Source of the DNA: Oceanitalea stevensii
GTDB lineage: Bacteria; Actinomycetota; Actinomycetes; Actinomycetales; Actinomycetaceae
DNA length: 64,000 nucleotides
Assembly: GCF_014837105.1 (NCBI RefSeq)
Contig: NZ_JACSPO010000001.1
Coordinates: 811,662 to 875,661 of the forward strand
Direction of reading: 5' to 3'
In this document: positions 27,629 through 37,246 of the stretch, one piece after another
Position numbering within the stretch: position 1 is the first letter of the stretch
Layout: the number at the start of each line of letters is the position of its first letter
Translations under genes and position numbers: made by a program
The notes under the pieces: model-generated
What the model saw: the letters and a program-made list of their open reading frames with translations, nothing else
Told to the model about the DNA's origin: nothing
Databases searched by the model: none

Positions 27629-28507
27629 ATGCACCTGCGCCCGGAGCAGCTCGCGGCGCTCGTCGCCATCGTCGACGAGGGCAGCTTCGATGCCGCCGCC
27701 CACCACCTGTCCGTCACGCCGTCCGCGGTCAGCCAGCGCATCCGCGCGCTCGAGAGCCAGGTCGGGCAGGTTCTCCTCCTGCGCACGACGCCGAGCCGCG
27801 TCACGGAGGCCGGCGCCGCCGTCCTCCGCACTGCCCGGCAGCAGCAGCTCCTGGAACGCGAGCTGCGTGCCGAGCTGTCCGCCACCGGTGGAGCGGGGAC
27901 GGCGCCCCTCCCCGTGGCGGTCAACGCCGACTCCCTCGCCACCTGGTTCGTGCGGGTCCTCGCCGAGTGCGCCTCGTGGCCCGACGTCAGCCTGCGGCTC
28001 CACGTCGAGGACCAGGGCCACTCCGCCACCCTGCTCCGCACCGGGGCCGTCCTCGGTGCGGTGACCTCGGAGCCCGTCGCGGTGCAGGGCTGTGCGGTCG
28101 AGCCCCTCGGCACGATGCGCTACGTTCCCGTGGCCGCGCCGGAGCTGGCCGCGCGGTGGACACGCGGTCGCGCCGTCGAGTGGGCGGGCATGCCCGTCGT
28201 GCGGTTCAACGCCAAGGACGACCTCCAGCAGCGGGTGCTCGCGGCCCGTGGCGTCGCGGCATCACCCCCGACGCACGTCGTCCCGTCCTCGGAGGGCTTC
28301 CTCGCGGCCGTCCGTGCCGGGCTCGGCTGGGGTGTCGTGCCGGAGGAGCAGCTGGGGGACGACGTCGAGCGCGGACGCCTGGTCCGCCTCCCCGGGCGCG
28401 ACCGGGTCGACGTCCCGCTGTACTGGCAGCGCTGGCGCCTGCGCTCGGAGCGGATCGACAGGGTCACCGCCGCGGTCCGCTCGGCGGCCGCGACCCTCCA
28501 CCCCTGA
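27629..28507 (+). CDS. LysR-type regulator, ArgP/LysG group
   Basis: A 292-residue regulator with an N-terminal winged helix (LAALVAIVDEGSFDAAAHHL, SVTPSAVSQRIRALE) and a C-terminal effector domain. The ArgP/IciA-like pattern (LLRTTPSRVTEAG, DVPLYWQRWRL near the end) and the divergent lysE-type gene point to LysG, which turns on the exporter when lysine or arginine builds up. It follows six bases after a -10 box. Confidence 0.92.
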   Translation: MHLRPEQLAALVAIVDEGSFDAAAHHLSVTPSAVSQRIRALESQVGQVLLLRTTPSRVTEAGAAVLRTARQQQLLERELRAELSATGGAGTAPLPVAVNADSLATWFVRVLAECASWPDVSLRLHVEDQGHSATLLRTGAVLGAVTSEPVAVQGCAVEPLGTMRYVPVAAPELAARWTRGRAVEWAGMPVVRFNAKDDLQQRVLAARGVAASPPTHVVPSSEGFLAAVRAGLGWGVVPEEQLGDDVERGRLVRLPGRDRVDVPLYWQRWRLRSERIDRVTAAVRSAAATLHP

Positions 28508-28520
28508 GCAGGTCCGCCGC

Positions 28521-28655
28521 TCAGAAGGTGTAGGCGATGACGACCATCGCGATGAGGACGACGGCGATGACGGCCGTCGTCACCCGCCACCACAGGGGCT
28601 GGACGGGCCGGTGCCGGTCGCCGTCGTCACGGAGCTCCGGGGGCAGGTCGCTCAT
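28521..28655 (-). CDS. 44-residue single-pass membrane peptide
   Basis: ATG 28655 follows GGAAGG and overlaps the stop of the MFS gene (ATGA), so it is translated with the transporter. The peptide has a charged N-terminus (about 1-17) and one transmembrane helix (VTTAVIAVVLIAMVVIAYTF). It may be a small accessory subunit of the pump, as seen with other transporters; this is inferred from position only. Confidence 0.7.
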   Translation of the reverse strand: MSDLPPELRDDGDRHRPVQPLWWRVTTAVIAVVLIAMVVIAYTF

Positions 28656-29866
28656 CGCCGTTCCTTCCGTCGGTAGGCGGGGGTCCCGATGGCCAGCACG
28701 ATGAAGGCCAGCACCATGACCCCGATGATCACCGTAGCCATCGCGACGGCGTCCTCGCCGAGGACGCCGACGAGCGGGCTCACGACGCCGGCGAGACCGG
28801 CCTGGGCGGCACCGATGAGCGCGGCCGCGGAGCCTGCCCGCTCGCCGTGGCGGCTGAGCGCGAGGGCGCTCGCGTTGGGCGGCACCACGGAGTTGACGGC
28901 GAGGAGCAGCCAGAGCGGGACGACGATCCCCACGAGCCCCGCGATGTCGCGGAAGGCGATGACGTAGAGGACGACGGCGAGCACGAGCGCGATCGGCACC
29001 GCCACCCGCATGATGTGGAGCGGGTCGAAGCGCTGGACGATCGCGGCGTTGACCTGCGCGCCCAGGACGAGGCCGATGCCGTTGAGGGCGAAGAGGAGCG
29101 CGAACTGGGTCTCCCCCAGTCCGTACTGCTCCTGGAAGACGAAGGGCGAGCCGGCGACGTAGCTCATGAGCGCGCCCAGACCCAGGCCCGGGAGGATCGC
29201 GAGCGCGACGAACTGCCGGTCGCGCAGCAGCACCCGGTAGCCGCGCAGCGCCCCGCCGACCCCCTCGCTGCGACGTCGCTCCGGGGGCAGCGACTCGGGC
29301 AGGAAGCGCCACATGAAGAGCATGAGAGCCACGCCCAGCGCGGCGAGCACCCCGAAGACGGCACGCCAGCCGGCGATGTCGGCGACGAGGCTGCCGGCCG
29401 TCGGGGCGAGGAGGGGCGCGATGCCGATGACGAGCATGAGCCGGGAGAGGATCGCCGAGGCGGTCGCCCCGCTGTAGCGGTCGCGGATGACCGCCATCGC
29501 CGTCGTCGTCGCGGCCGCGTTGCCGATGCCCTGGATGACGCGCAGGACGAGCAGCGGGACGATCCCGGCCGCGAAGATGCACAGCACCGAGGCGATGACG
29601 TGGAGCAGGACGCCGACCATGGCGGGGCGGCGCCGGCCGAAGCGGTCGGACAGCGGGCCGGCGATGAGCTGGCCCACCGCACCGCCGATGAGGACGCCGG
29701 TGATGGTGCCCTGGACGAGGGCGGGCGTCGTGTCGAGCTCGGTCGCCACCACGGGCAGCGACGGGAGGTACATGTCGGTGGTGACCGCGGGCAGCGCGGC
29801 CATGACGCCGACGAGGAGGATGAACTTCGCACTGGGCCGCGGGGACCGCGGGGCGAGGTTGGTCAC
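28652..29866 (-). CDS. MFS multidrug efflux transporter, Bcr/CflA type
   Basis: A 404-residue protein with 12 predicted transmembrane helices and the family marks TTDMYLPSLPVVATEL in the first loop and GPLSDRFGRRRP (motif A). Such pumps export drugs with proton antiport. GTG 29866 is the chosen start. A perfect 10-base palindrome (TGGTGCACCA, 29874-29883) sits just ahead and may be an operator. A 44-residue membrane peptide is coupled downstream. Confidence 0.93.
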   Translation of the reverse strand: MTNLAPRSPRPSAKFILLVGVMAALPAVTTDMYLPSLPVVATELDTTPALVQGTITGVLIGGAVGQLIAGPLSDRFGRRRPAMVGVLLHVIASVLCIFAAGIVPLLVLRVIQGIGNAAATTTAMAVIRDRYSGATASAILSRLMLVIGIAPLLAPTAGSLVADIAGWRAVFGVLAALGVALMLFMWRFLPESLPPERRRSEGVGGALRGYRVLLRDRQFVALAILPGLGLGALMSYVAGSPFVFQEQYGLGETQFALLFALNGIGLVLGAQVNAAIVQRFDPLHIMRVAVPIALVLAVVLYVIAFRDIAGLVGIVVPLWLLLAVNSVVPPNASALALSRHGERAGSAAALIGAAQAGLAGVVSPLVGVLGEDAVAMATVIIGVMVLAFIVLAIGTPAYRRKERR

Positions 29867-29881
29867 CGGTCAATGGTGCAC

Positions 29882-29923
29882 CACCGCCGGGGCTCGCCCC
29901 TGTCCGGGTCGGCCCCGGCGGTG
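29882..29923 (-). terminator. Terminator hairpin after ohr
   Basis: Arms CACCGCCGGGGC and GCCCCGGCGGTG form a 12-bp stem with an 18-base loop, 12 bases beyond the ohr stop on the minus strand. Confidence 0.65.
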
Positions 29924-29934
29924 TGACTCCTGAC

Positions 29935-30357
29935 TCAGTCGTCCGAGACGGTCACGGTGACGTCGATGTTGCCCCGGGTGGCGTGGGAGTAGGGGCAGAC
30001 CTCGTGGGCCTTGTCGGCGAGCTGCTGGGCCTGCTCGTGCGGCACGTCCGGGAGCACGACCTCGAGGGTGACGGCGAGGCCGAAGCCGCCGTCCTCGCGC
30101 TTGCCGATGTCGACGCGCCCGCCCACGGTCGAGCCCTGGACGTCGACCCCGGCCTGGCGGGCGACGCCCTGCAGCGCGGAGTGGAAGCAGGCGGCGAAGC
30201 CCGCGGCGAAGAGGAGCTCGGGGTTGGCGCCGTTCCCGGAGCCGCCCATCTCCGTGGGGACGGCCATGTCGAGGTCGAGCCGGCCGTCGGGGGTGCTCAC
30301 GTGGCCGTCGCGGCCCGCGCCGGTGGACAGTGCTTCAGCGGTGTAGATGGCTTCCAT
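29935..30357 (-). CDS. ohr: Organic hydroperoxide resistance protein (Ohr, OsmC family)
   Basis: A 140-residue thiol peroxidase that reduces organic and fatty acid hydroperoxides. Both reactive cysteines are present: C57 in AACFHSAL and C121 in VCPYSHATRGN. ATG 30357 gives MEAIYTAEA, the standard start. It lies 14 bases after adnB on the same strand and ends at a hairpin. No OhrR-type repressor gene is nearby. It may be read through from adnAB or have a promoter inside adnB. Confidence 0.95.
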   Translation of the reverse strand: MEAIYTAEALSTGAGRDGHVSTPDGRLDLDMAVPTEMGGSGNGANPELLFAAGFAACFHSALQGVARQAGVDVQGSTVGGRVDIGKREDGGFGLAVTLEVVLPDVPHEQAQQLADKAHEVCPYSHATRGNIDVTVTVSDD

Positions 30358-30371
30358 CGCCCCACCATCGG

Positions 30372-33300
30372 TCAGCGGCGGCCGGCGCGCACTCCGGTGG
30401 ACCGGTCGCCCGTCAGCTCGGCGAGCGCCGAGCCGAGCCGGCGCTCGATCTCCTCCTCCGTCAGCCGCCCGGCCTCCAGGGTGCGGTCGGCCCCGACGTA
30501 GTAGAACGCCGCGCCGATCTCCTCCAGCGGCCGGCCGGTCCGCCGCGACCAGGCGAGGCGGTAGAGGGCGAGCTGGAGCTCGCGGGCCGCGAGGGTGTGG
30601 GCGTCCCGGGGCGGCGCACCGGTCTTCCAGTCCACGACCTGCAGACCCTGCTCGTCGTCGAAGACGGCGTCGATCCGGCAGCGGACCACCGTGCCGGCCA
30701 CCGCCGTCTCGAGGTCGACCTCCACCGCGACGGGGCGGCGGGTGGCCCACGCCGAGGTGGTGAAGGTGCGCTTGAGCGCCTCGAGGTCCGGGGCGGCGCC
30801 CGCCCGCGGCTCCCCGGGCTCCTCGGCGCCGAGGAGGGCGTCGGCCCCCTCGACGTCGAGCAGGCTGGGCGCGCCGTAGTACTCCTCGACCCAGGCGTGG
30901 AAGAGGTTGCCGACGCTGGCGTGCTCGCTCGGTGCGCTCGGCATGGGCCGGCGGCGCTCCAGGGCGAAGGCGTGCGGGTCCTGGGCGAGCCCGACGACCC
31001 CGGAGGCGGACAGGTGCGTGCCGAGGGAGACCTCCAGCCCGGCGGCGCGGGACTCCTCGCGCTCGCGGAGGAGCAGCTCGGCGTCGCGCGCCCAGCGGGC
31101 GACGTCGGCCGAGCGCTCCGCGGGGAGCCCGGTGGCGGTGCGGACGGCGACGGCGGCGGCCTCGAGGCGCTCGCGCCGCTCGCCGAGCGGGTCGAGGGGC
31201 CACGTCGCGGCCACCACGCGCTCGAGGCTCGGGTTGACGGCGTCCTCGGCCGGCTCCGCGGCCCAGCCGAGCGGTGCCTCCTCGACGAGCCCGGCGTCCC
31301 GCGGCTCGGTGAGGAAGCGGGAGGGCGGCAGCGGCGTCTTGCCGGTGCGGAACCACGAGCCGGTGAGCAGCAGGGTGTGCCGGGCCCGGGTGACGGCGAC
31401 GTACGCGAGGCGCCGCTCCTCGCCCACGGCGTGCCGGCCACCGTCGCGCCGGAGCTGGACGAGGGCGTCGCGGACGTCGGCGTGGGTGGGCGCCGGGGGG
31501 ATGTCGAGGGCGGGCAGGCTCTCGGCGTCGCCGCGCAGCGGGTAGGGCAGCGCGGTGCGGTCGGTGAGCCAGCCGGCGGAGCTGACCGCGCCGTCGGCCG
31601 ACGGGCGCCCCTTGTAGCTGGGGAACTGGGACTCCACCATGCCCGGCACGGCGACGACGTCCCACTCCAGGCCCTTGGCGGCGTGGACGGTGAGCACCTG
31701 GACGGCTCCGGGCTCGGGGTCCGCGTCGACCGGCTCGAGGCCGCGCTCGCGCTCCTCTGCGGCGTCGAGCCAGCCGAGGAAGGTGCCCAGGCCCCCTCCC
31801 CCGGTGTCCGCGGCGAAGGAGGCGGCGACGTCGACGAAGGCGTCGAGGTTGCCCCGGGCGTGCGCGGGCACGCGGCCGGCGCGCGCGGCGACCTCGATGT
31901 CCAGGCCCATGAGCGTGATCGTGTGCGCGACGACCTCGGGCAGGGAGAGGTAGCTGAGCGAGCGGACCTGGCGCAGGAGGTCGCCCAGGCGACGAACGCG
32001 CCGCAGCCCGTCGGTGGTCATCGCGGCGCCCGACGGCGCCCGCCACCCCGGGGCGGGGGGCTCGTCGACGGCCTCGACGACGCTCGCCTCCCCCTTGGCG
32101 CCGGTGGCCGCTGCGAGGGAGCGTGCCCAGGCGCCGAGGACGTGGAGGTCGGCGGCGCCGAGCCCGGCGCCGGTGAGCAGCCGCATGGCGGAGTCGCCGC
32201 GCGAGGCGTCGTGGGCGGCCTCGAGGGCGGCGCGGACGTCGACAACCTCCGGCGCGGCGAGCAGCCCGCCGAGGCCGAGGACCTCGACCGGGACGCCGCG
32301 GGCGCGCAGCGCCTCGACGACGCCGGTGAACTGGGAGCGGGTGCGGCACAGCACGGCGGCCGTCTGCTCCGGGGCCCAGCGCTCGACGAAGAAGTCGGCG
32401 ATGCCGGCGACCTCGTCCTCCACCGACTCGGCGTAGCCGGCGAGCACCCGCCCCTCCCCCGCTCCCGGGCGGGCGACGAGCTCGGGCACCTCCACGGGGG
32501 CCGGGCCGGAGTCCTCCGGCAGCCGCAGCGGCCCGGACACCCGGTTGGCGACCGCGAGGATGCGGGCGTCGTTGCGCCACGAGGTCCGCAGGTAGCGGGT
32601 GGGGGTGTGCTCCTGTCCCGCGCGGCCCAGGCTGGGGAACTGCGCCGGGAAGTCGGCGAGCGCCGCGGCGGCGGCCCCTCGCCAGCCGTAGATCGCCTGG
32701 TTCGGGTCACCGACGGCGGTGACTGCGTGACCGCCGCCGAAGACCGAGGACAGCAGCCGCAGCTGGGCCACCGAGGTGTCCTGGTACTCGTCGAGCAGGA
32801 CGAGGGGGTACTGCTCGCGCAGCGCCTGCCCGACGGCGGGCACGGTCTCGGCGATCCGTGCCGCCATGGCCACCTGGTCGGCGAAGTCCATGACGCCGTG
32901 CTCCCGCTTGGCCCGGGCGTAGGCGTCGACGAGGTCGAGGACCGCCAGCCGCTCGCGCAGGGAGGCGACGGTCTTGCGGGTGTCGGCGTAGGGCTCCTTC
33001 GTCCGGCCGGACGGCGTCGCGTCGGTGAGCGAGCCGGCGAGCTGCTCGAGCTGCTCGCGGGCGTCGTCGGTGGACAGGAGGTGCTCGGCGAGCGCCCCGG
33101 ACAGGGAGAGCACCGCCTCGGTGACGGAGCCGGGCGTGGCGTCGACGTCGAGGGCCTCGTGCCAGCCCTGGACGACGCCGTCGGCGAGCTGCCAGGCGCC
33201 GGCCTCGGTGACGAGCCGGGCGTCGGGGTCCATGCCGATGCGGAGCGCGTGCTCCTTGGCGATGTCCGCGGCGAAGGAGTTGTAGGTGGCGATGGTGGGG

Positions 33301-33635
33301 CGGTCGACGTCCATGCGGGCGTCGTCGACGGCGAGCAGACCCGCGCGCCGCAGCTGGCGCAGGCGCAGCCGGACGCGGTCGGAGAGCTCGGCGGCGGCCT
33401 TGCGGGTGAAGGTGAGGCCGAGGACCTCGTCGGCGCGCACCTGCCCGTTCGCGACGAGGTAGACGACGCGCGCGGACATCGTCTCGGTCTTGCCCGACCC
33501 GGCGCCGGCGACGACGAGCTGCGGCGCGAGCGGCGCCTCGATGACGGCCTGCTGCTCCTCGGTGGGCACGTGCTGGCCGAGCGCGCGGGCGATGTCCGCG
33601 GGGCTGTGCCGGACGGGGGTGAGGATCTCGGTCAC
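30372..33635 (-). CDS. adnB: Helicase-nuclease subunit AdnB-like (UvrD + RecB nuclease)
   Basis: A 1087-residue protein with an SF1A UvrD-type motor (Walker A AGAGSGKTE, LLDEYQDTS, AVGDPNQAIYGWRG, LTVHAAKGLEWD, AYVAVTRARHTLLL) over about residues 25-760, then a RecB-like nuclease domain at the C-terminus with RCRIDAVFDDEQ and VVDWKTG. It works with AdnA to resect DNA double-strand breaks in actinobacteria. GTG 33635 overlaps the adnA stop (GTGA). Assignment to AdnB rather than AdnA rests on gene order as in mycobacteria. Confidence 0.93.
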   Translation of the reverse strand: MTEILTPVRHSPADIARALGQHVPTEEQQAVIEAPLAPQLVVAGAGSGKTETMSARVVYLVANGQVRADEVLGLTFTRKAAAELSDRVRLRLRQLRRAGLLAVDDARMDVDRPTIATYNSFAADIAKEHALRIGMDPDARLVTEAGAWQLADGVVQGWHEALDVDATPGSVTEAVLSLSGALAEHLLSTDDAREQLEQLAGSLTDATPSGRTKEPYADTRKTVASLRERLAVLDLVDAYARAKREHGVMDFADQVAMAARIAETVPAVGQALREQYPLVLLDEYQDTSVAQLRLLSSVFGGGHAVTAVGDPNQAIYGWRGAAAAALADFPAQFPSLGRAGQEHTPTRYLRTSWRNDARILAVANRVSGPLRLPEDSGPAPVEVPELVARPGAGEGRVLAGYAESVEDEVAGIADFFVERWAPEQTAAVLCRTRSQFTGVVEALRARGVPVEVLGLGGLLAAPEVVDVRAALEAAHDASRGDSAMRLLTGAGLGAADLHVLGAWARSLAAATGAKGEASVVEAVDEPPAPGWRAPSGAAMTTDGLRRVRRLGDLLRQVRSLSYLSLPEVVAHTITLMGLDIEVAARAGRVPAHARGNLDAFVDVAASFAADTGGGGLGTFLGWLDAAEERERGLEPVDADPEPGAVQVLTVHAAKGLEWDVVAVPGMVESQFPSYKGRPSADGAVSSAGWLTDRTALPYPLRGDAESLPALDIPPAPTHADVRDALVQLRRDGGRHAVGEERRLAYVAVTRARHTLLLTGSWFRTGKTPLPPSRFLTEPRDAGLVEEAPLGWAAEPAEDAVNPSLERVVAATWPLDPLGERRERLEAAAVAVRTATGLPAERSADVARWARDAELLLREREESRAAGLEVSLGTHLSASGVVGLAQDPHAFALERRRPMPSAPSEHASVGNLFHAWVEEYYGAPSLLDVEGADALLGAEEPGEPRAGAAPDLEALKRTFTTSAWATRRPVAVEVDLETAVAGTVVRCRIDAVFDDEQGLQVVDWKTGAPPRDAHTLAARELQLALYRLAWSRRTGRPLEEIGAAFYYVGADRTLEAGRLTEEEIERRLGSALAELTGDRSTGVRAGRR

Positions 33636-36600
33636 TGGGTCACCTGTCGTCCCTCGCTCTGGACCGGGCAGCTGCGCCGCACCGGGCAGTGGCTGCAGCC
33701 GGGGTTGACGCGTGCCTCGAAGGACGCCCCGGCCATGGTGTCGGCGACCCGGGCGACGAGCGTGTGCGCCCAGGCGGGGTCCTCCGCGTCCCGTGGCGGG
33801 ACCTGGCGCCGCTCGGTGGCACCGGCCTTGCCCGTGCCGAGGTAGACGAGCCGCGCCCCGGCCGACTCGCCGGCACCGGGGAGCCCCCCGGCCTCGACGG
33901 CGACCTGGTAGGTGGCCAGCTGCGCGTTGGTGCGGGCCTCCTCCTCGCTCACCGGGTTCTTGGAGGTCTTGAGGTCGACGACACGGACGACCTCGCCGTC
34001 GCCGTCGCCGTCCGGGCCGAGGCGCTCGACGCGGTCGATGCGCCCGACCAGCCGGGCCCGCCCGACGTCCGCGGTGAAGGCGGTCTCGACGTCGACCTCC
34101 CCCGGGACCCCGGCCACGTAGTGCGCCAGGCGCTCGACCATGAGCGCGGCCTCCGCCCGCGAGCGCCGCCCCACCCAGCCCTCACCCAGGCCGAGGGAGG
34201 ACCAGCGGGCCTCGAGCGCCGCACGCAGCTCCTCGAGGGTCCCGTGGGGGTGCTCGGCGGCGATGTCGTGGACGAGGTTGCCCAGCGACTGGTCCAGGGA
34301 GTCCTCCCGCCGGCCGCCCGCGGCCTGCAGGGCCCAGCGCAGCGGGCAGCGGTCGGCGGTCTCGACGGTGGAGGGGGTGACGGGCACCTGCTGGTCGGGG
34401 CCGTGGAGCGGCGCGGTGCTGCTCGCCGTCGCCAGGCCGTGCCACTCCTCGGGGTCCGCGCCGGGCACCTCCTGCGCGGCGAGGTGGGCGAGGAGCGCGG
34501 CCGCCGCCTCGTACCGGTCGGGCCGGCCGGCGCCGCGCGCCCGGGCGAGGAGCTCGGAGTCGAGGGCGGCGCGCAGCTCGGCGACGAGCCCGCGCAGGTC
34601 GAGGGCGGGCGGCACGGGGCCGGCGGCCTCCTCCGCGGAGTCGGCGCCGAGGAGCTCGAGGAAGGAGGAGGGGCGGTCGTCGAGGTCGAGGACGGCGGTG
34701 GCGACGAGCCGGCGGGTGGCCCGCGAGACGGCGACGGCGAGCATGCGCAGCTCGTCGTCGAGGACGTCCCGGCGCGCCTGGCTGCGCGCCACGGGCGTGC
34801 CCGGCTCACGCCGGCCGGAGGCGATGTCGGCGAGCTCACCCGCCCCGAGCAGCGTGTCGCGCAGGCGGAGGTCGGGCCACACGTCCTCCTGGAGCCCGGC
34901 GAGGACGACGACCTCCCACTGCCCGCCCCCGGTGCCGGCCGGGGTGAAGATCGAGACCGTCTCGCGGCGCTGGCCCTGGGCGGCGAGGGTGTCGGCGGCG
35001 ATGTCCTGGGCGAGCACCTCGGCGACGAAGCCGGCGGGCCCCGCCCCGGCGTGCCGCTCGTCGAACTGCTCGGCGGCGCGGAAGAGCGCCATGAGGGCGT
35101 CGAGGTCGGCGTCGGCACGCTCCCCGGTGGCGCCCCCGGCGAGGGCGCGCCGGCGCCACGGCTCGGCGAGCCCGGCGGCGTCCCACAGCGCCCACAGCAC
35201 CTCGGTGGCACCGCCGCCGCGCTCGTGGGCCGCGCGCCCGGCCGCCAGCACCCGGCTCACGCGGACCGGGCCGGCGCGGTGCGGCCCGGGCAGGGTGGCG
35301 GCGCGCACCGGCTCGGCGAGCACCTCGAGGAGGAGCTCGTCGGTGGCGGCCCGCACCGCGACCGGGGCGCTGCCCTCGGGCAGCTCGGCCGCGACCGCGC
35401 CGCGCAGCGCGCGCCGCAGGCCGCGCAGCGACACCGAGTCCATCCCCCCGAGCGGGGAGCACAGGAGCGCGACCGCGGCCTCGGCGTCCAGCGTGCCGGT
35501 GACCGCGCGCAGCGCGGTGAGGAGGGGACGCACGGCGGGCTCCTCGCGCAGCGCCTGCCGCGCGCCCTCCTGCGCGACCGGGACCCCGGCCTCGCGCAGC
35601 TGGCGGCGCAGCCCGGCGACCTGGCCCGTGGAGCGCACGACGACGACCATCTGCGACCACGGCGTGCCGTGGTGCAGGTGCTCCTCACGCAGCCGCCGGG
35701 CGACGTGCGCCGCCTGCTGGCTGGGGCTGCGCAGGACGGCCGTCTCGACGCCGCGGGGCGGCTCGTCCGGGCGCGGCTCGGGCTCGCGGACCTCGGCGTG
35801 CGGGGCGCTGCGGTGGCGCGCGCCGCCGACGACGGAGATCTCGCTCGTCACCCGCCGCGTGACCTCCCGCAGCGCGGGCGTGCCGCGCCACACCGTGCCG
35901 AGGACCTCCCGCTCGGCGTCGAAGCCACCGATCGCCTCGCGCGTGACGGCCCGGCCCACGAGCGCCGGCGTCCCGCCACGGAAGCCCTGGACACCGGCGT
36001 CCGGGTCACCGAGCAGGACGAGCTCGGCGCCGTCGTCGGCCAGGGCGTGGAGCAGGCGCGCCGTGGCGAGCGTGGCGTCCTGGTAGTCGTCCACGACGAC
36101 GGTGCCCCAGCGCGGCGGGGCGAGGTCGGGCAGGTCCTCGCGCCAGGTGCGCAGGGCGTGGGTGGCGACGTCGACGACGGCGGCGACGTCGTAGCGGGCG
36201 CCGCGGTCCGCGGGGGTCTCCCCGAGCACCGTGACGTCCGTGTACTCCCCGAGGACGACGGCGGCCGACTCCCACTCCGGCCGGCCGGCGCGGCGCCCGA
36301 GCTCCGCGAGCTCGTCGGGGCTCAGGCCCAGCTCGACGGCGCGGGTGAGGAGGTCGCGCAGCTGGTTGCGGAAGGCGGGCTGGGCGCGGGTCTCCGGCCC
36401 GATCCCGGCGGGCCAGCGCGGGTCGCGGCCCAGGCCGTCGGCGTGCCCGGCGAGCAGCTCGGCGAGGGCGGCGTCCTGCTGCGGGCCGGTGACGAGGGTG
36501 GGTGGCGGCTGGCGCAGCGCCGTGGCGCGCGCGTGGACGACGGCGTAGGCGAAGGAGGCGACCGAGCGGACCAGGCCGCGGGTGCTGCCGCCCTCCCCGA

Positions 36601-36874
36601 GGAGCCGGGTGCCGACGGCGTCGCGGACGCGGTCGGCGGCGCGCCGCGACGGGGCGAGGAAGAGGGCGGGGCTGCTCAGCGGGTGGCTGCCCAGCGCGGC
36701 GGAGGACCCGGCGCGGGCGAGGAAGGTCTCCACCGCCGTCGTCGTCTTCCCGCTGCCGGGGGCGCCGACGACGAGGAGGTGCCCGGCACCGGCCGGCCGC
36801 GTCACCACGCGGACCTGGTCGGCGTCCAGGTCCACCGTGGCGCGCGCCGCCGGGACGCTGAGCCGGACCGCCAT
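33632..36874 (-). CDS. adnA: Helicase-nuclease subunit AdnA-like (UvrD-like + Fe-S nuclease)
   Basis: A 1080-residue partner of AdnB. The UvrD-like motor has Walker A GAPGSGKTT, WGTVVVDDYQDATL and LLGDPDAGVQG. The C-terminal nuclease domain has VVDLKTSKNP and four cysteines placed as in Fe-S nucleases: one in DRCPLRWAL and three in CSHCPVRRSC. ATG 36874 (MAVRLSVPAAR) is the likely start; GTG 36883 adds three codons. It is first in an adnA-adnB pair divergent from DUF3107. Confidence 0.92.
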   Translation of the reverse strand: MAVRLSVPAARATVDLDADQVRVVTRPAGAGHLLVVGAPGSGKTTTAVETFLARAGSSAALGSHPLSSPALFLAPSRRAADRVRDAVGTRLLGEGGSTRGLVRSVASFAYAVVHARATALRQPPPTLVTGPQQDAALAELLAGHADGLGRDPRWPAGIGPETRAQPAFRNQLRDLLTRAVELGLSPDELAELGRRAGRPEWESAAVVLGEYTDVTVLGETPADRGARYDVAAVVDVATHALRTWREDLPDLAPPRWGTVVVDDYQDATLATARLLHALADDGAELVLLGDPDAGVQGFRGGTPALVGRAVTREAIGGFDAEREVLGTVWRGTPALREVTRRVTSEISVVGGARHRSAPHAEVREPEPRPDEPPRGVETAVLRSPSQQAAHVARRLREEHLHHGTPWSQMVVVVRSTGQVAGLRRQLREAGVPVAQEGARQALREEPAVRPLLTALRAVTGTLDAEAAVALLCSPLGGMDSVSLRGLRRALRGAVAAELPEGSAPVAVRAATDELLLEVLAEPVRAATLPGPHRAGPVRVSRVLAAGRAAHERGGGATEVLWALWDAAGLAEPWRRRALAGGATGERADADLDALMALFRAAEQFDERHAGAGPAGFVAEVLAQDIAADTLAAQGQRRETVSIFTPAGTGGGQWEVVVLAGLQEDVWPDLRLRDTLLGAGELADIASGRREPGTPVARSQARRDVLDDELRMLAVAVSRATRRLVATAVLDLDDRPSSFLELLGADSAEEAAGPVPPALDLRGLVAELRAALDSELLARARGAGRPDRYEAAAALLAHLAAQEVPGADPEEWHGLATASSTAPLHGPDQQVPVTPSTVETADRCPLRWALQAAGGRREDSLDQSLGNLVHDIAAEHPHGTLEELRAALEARWSSLGLGEGWVGRRSRAEAALMVERLAHYVAGVPGEVDVETAFTADVGRARLVGRIDRVERLGPDGDGDGEVVRVVDLKTSKNPVSEEEARTNAQLATYQVAVEAGGLPGAGESAGARLVYLGTGKAGATERRQVPPRDAEDPAWAHTLVARVADTMAGASFEARVNPGCSHCPVRRSCPVQSEGRQVTQ

Positions 36875-37023
36875 CTGTGTCACGCGTCGATGGAACCACG
36901 GGCCACCGACATCGGGGGTCACGCCGTGGGCGAACCCGGTCGGCCGGCCAGGTCCCACCCGCCTACGATGGGTCGACACCCTGTCAGCCGCGGCCCCCGC
37001 CGCCCCAGCAAGGAGCAGACACC

Positions 37024-37245
37024 TTGGAGATCACCATCGGCGTGCGTGACGTCGCCCGCGAGATCACGATCGATTCCCCGCTGTCCGCGGAGGAGCTGCG
37101 AGGGGTCGTCAAGGCGGCGCTGGACGCGGGCACCACCCTCGAGCTCACCGACGAGAACGGTGCCCAGGTGCTCGTGCCCGGTGGCGCGCTCGGCTACGTC
37201 CGCTTCGGCTCGGAGAAGGCCCGCCGCGTCGGCTTCGGGGTCTGA
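37024..37245 (+). CDS. DUF3107 family protein
   Basis: A 73-residue protein typical of the DUF3107 family (EITIGVRDVAREITIDSP, LGYVRFGSEKARRVGFG). Function is not known. TTG 37024 is chosen because AAGGAG lies eight bases before it and the family begins at this point. It is convergent with the MiaE-like gene, with only one base between the stops. The neighbourhood adnAB - DUF3107 - MiaE-like - DEAD helicase is common in actinobacteria. Confidence 0.9.
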   Translation: MEITIGVRDVAREITIDSPLSAEELRGVVKAALDAGTTLELTDENGAQVLVPGGALGYVRFGSEKARRVGFGV

Positions 37246-37246
37246 C

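Noticed and set aside
28521..29873. A 450-codon minus-strand frame overlapping the MFS gene
   Set aside because: The MFS frame has clear helices and motif A. Only the last 44 codons of the other frame, after its internal ATG, look real and are kept as a small gene.
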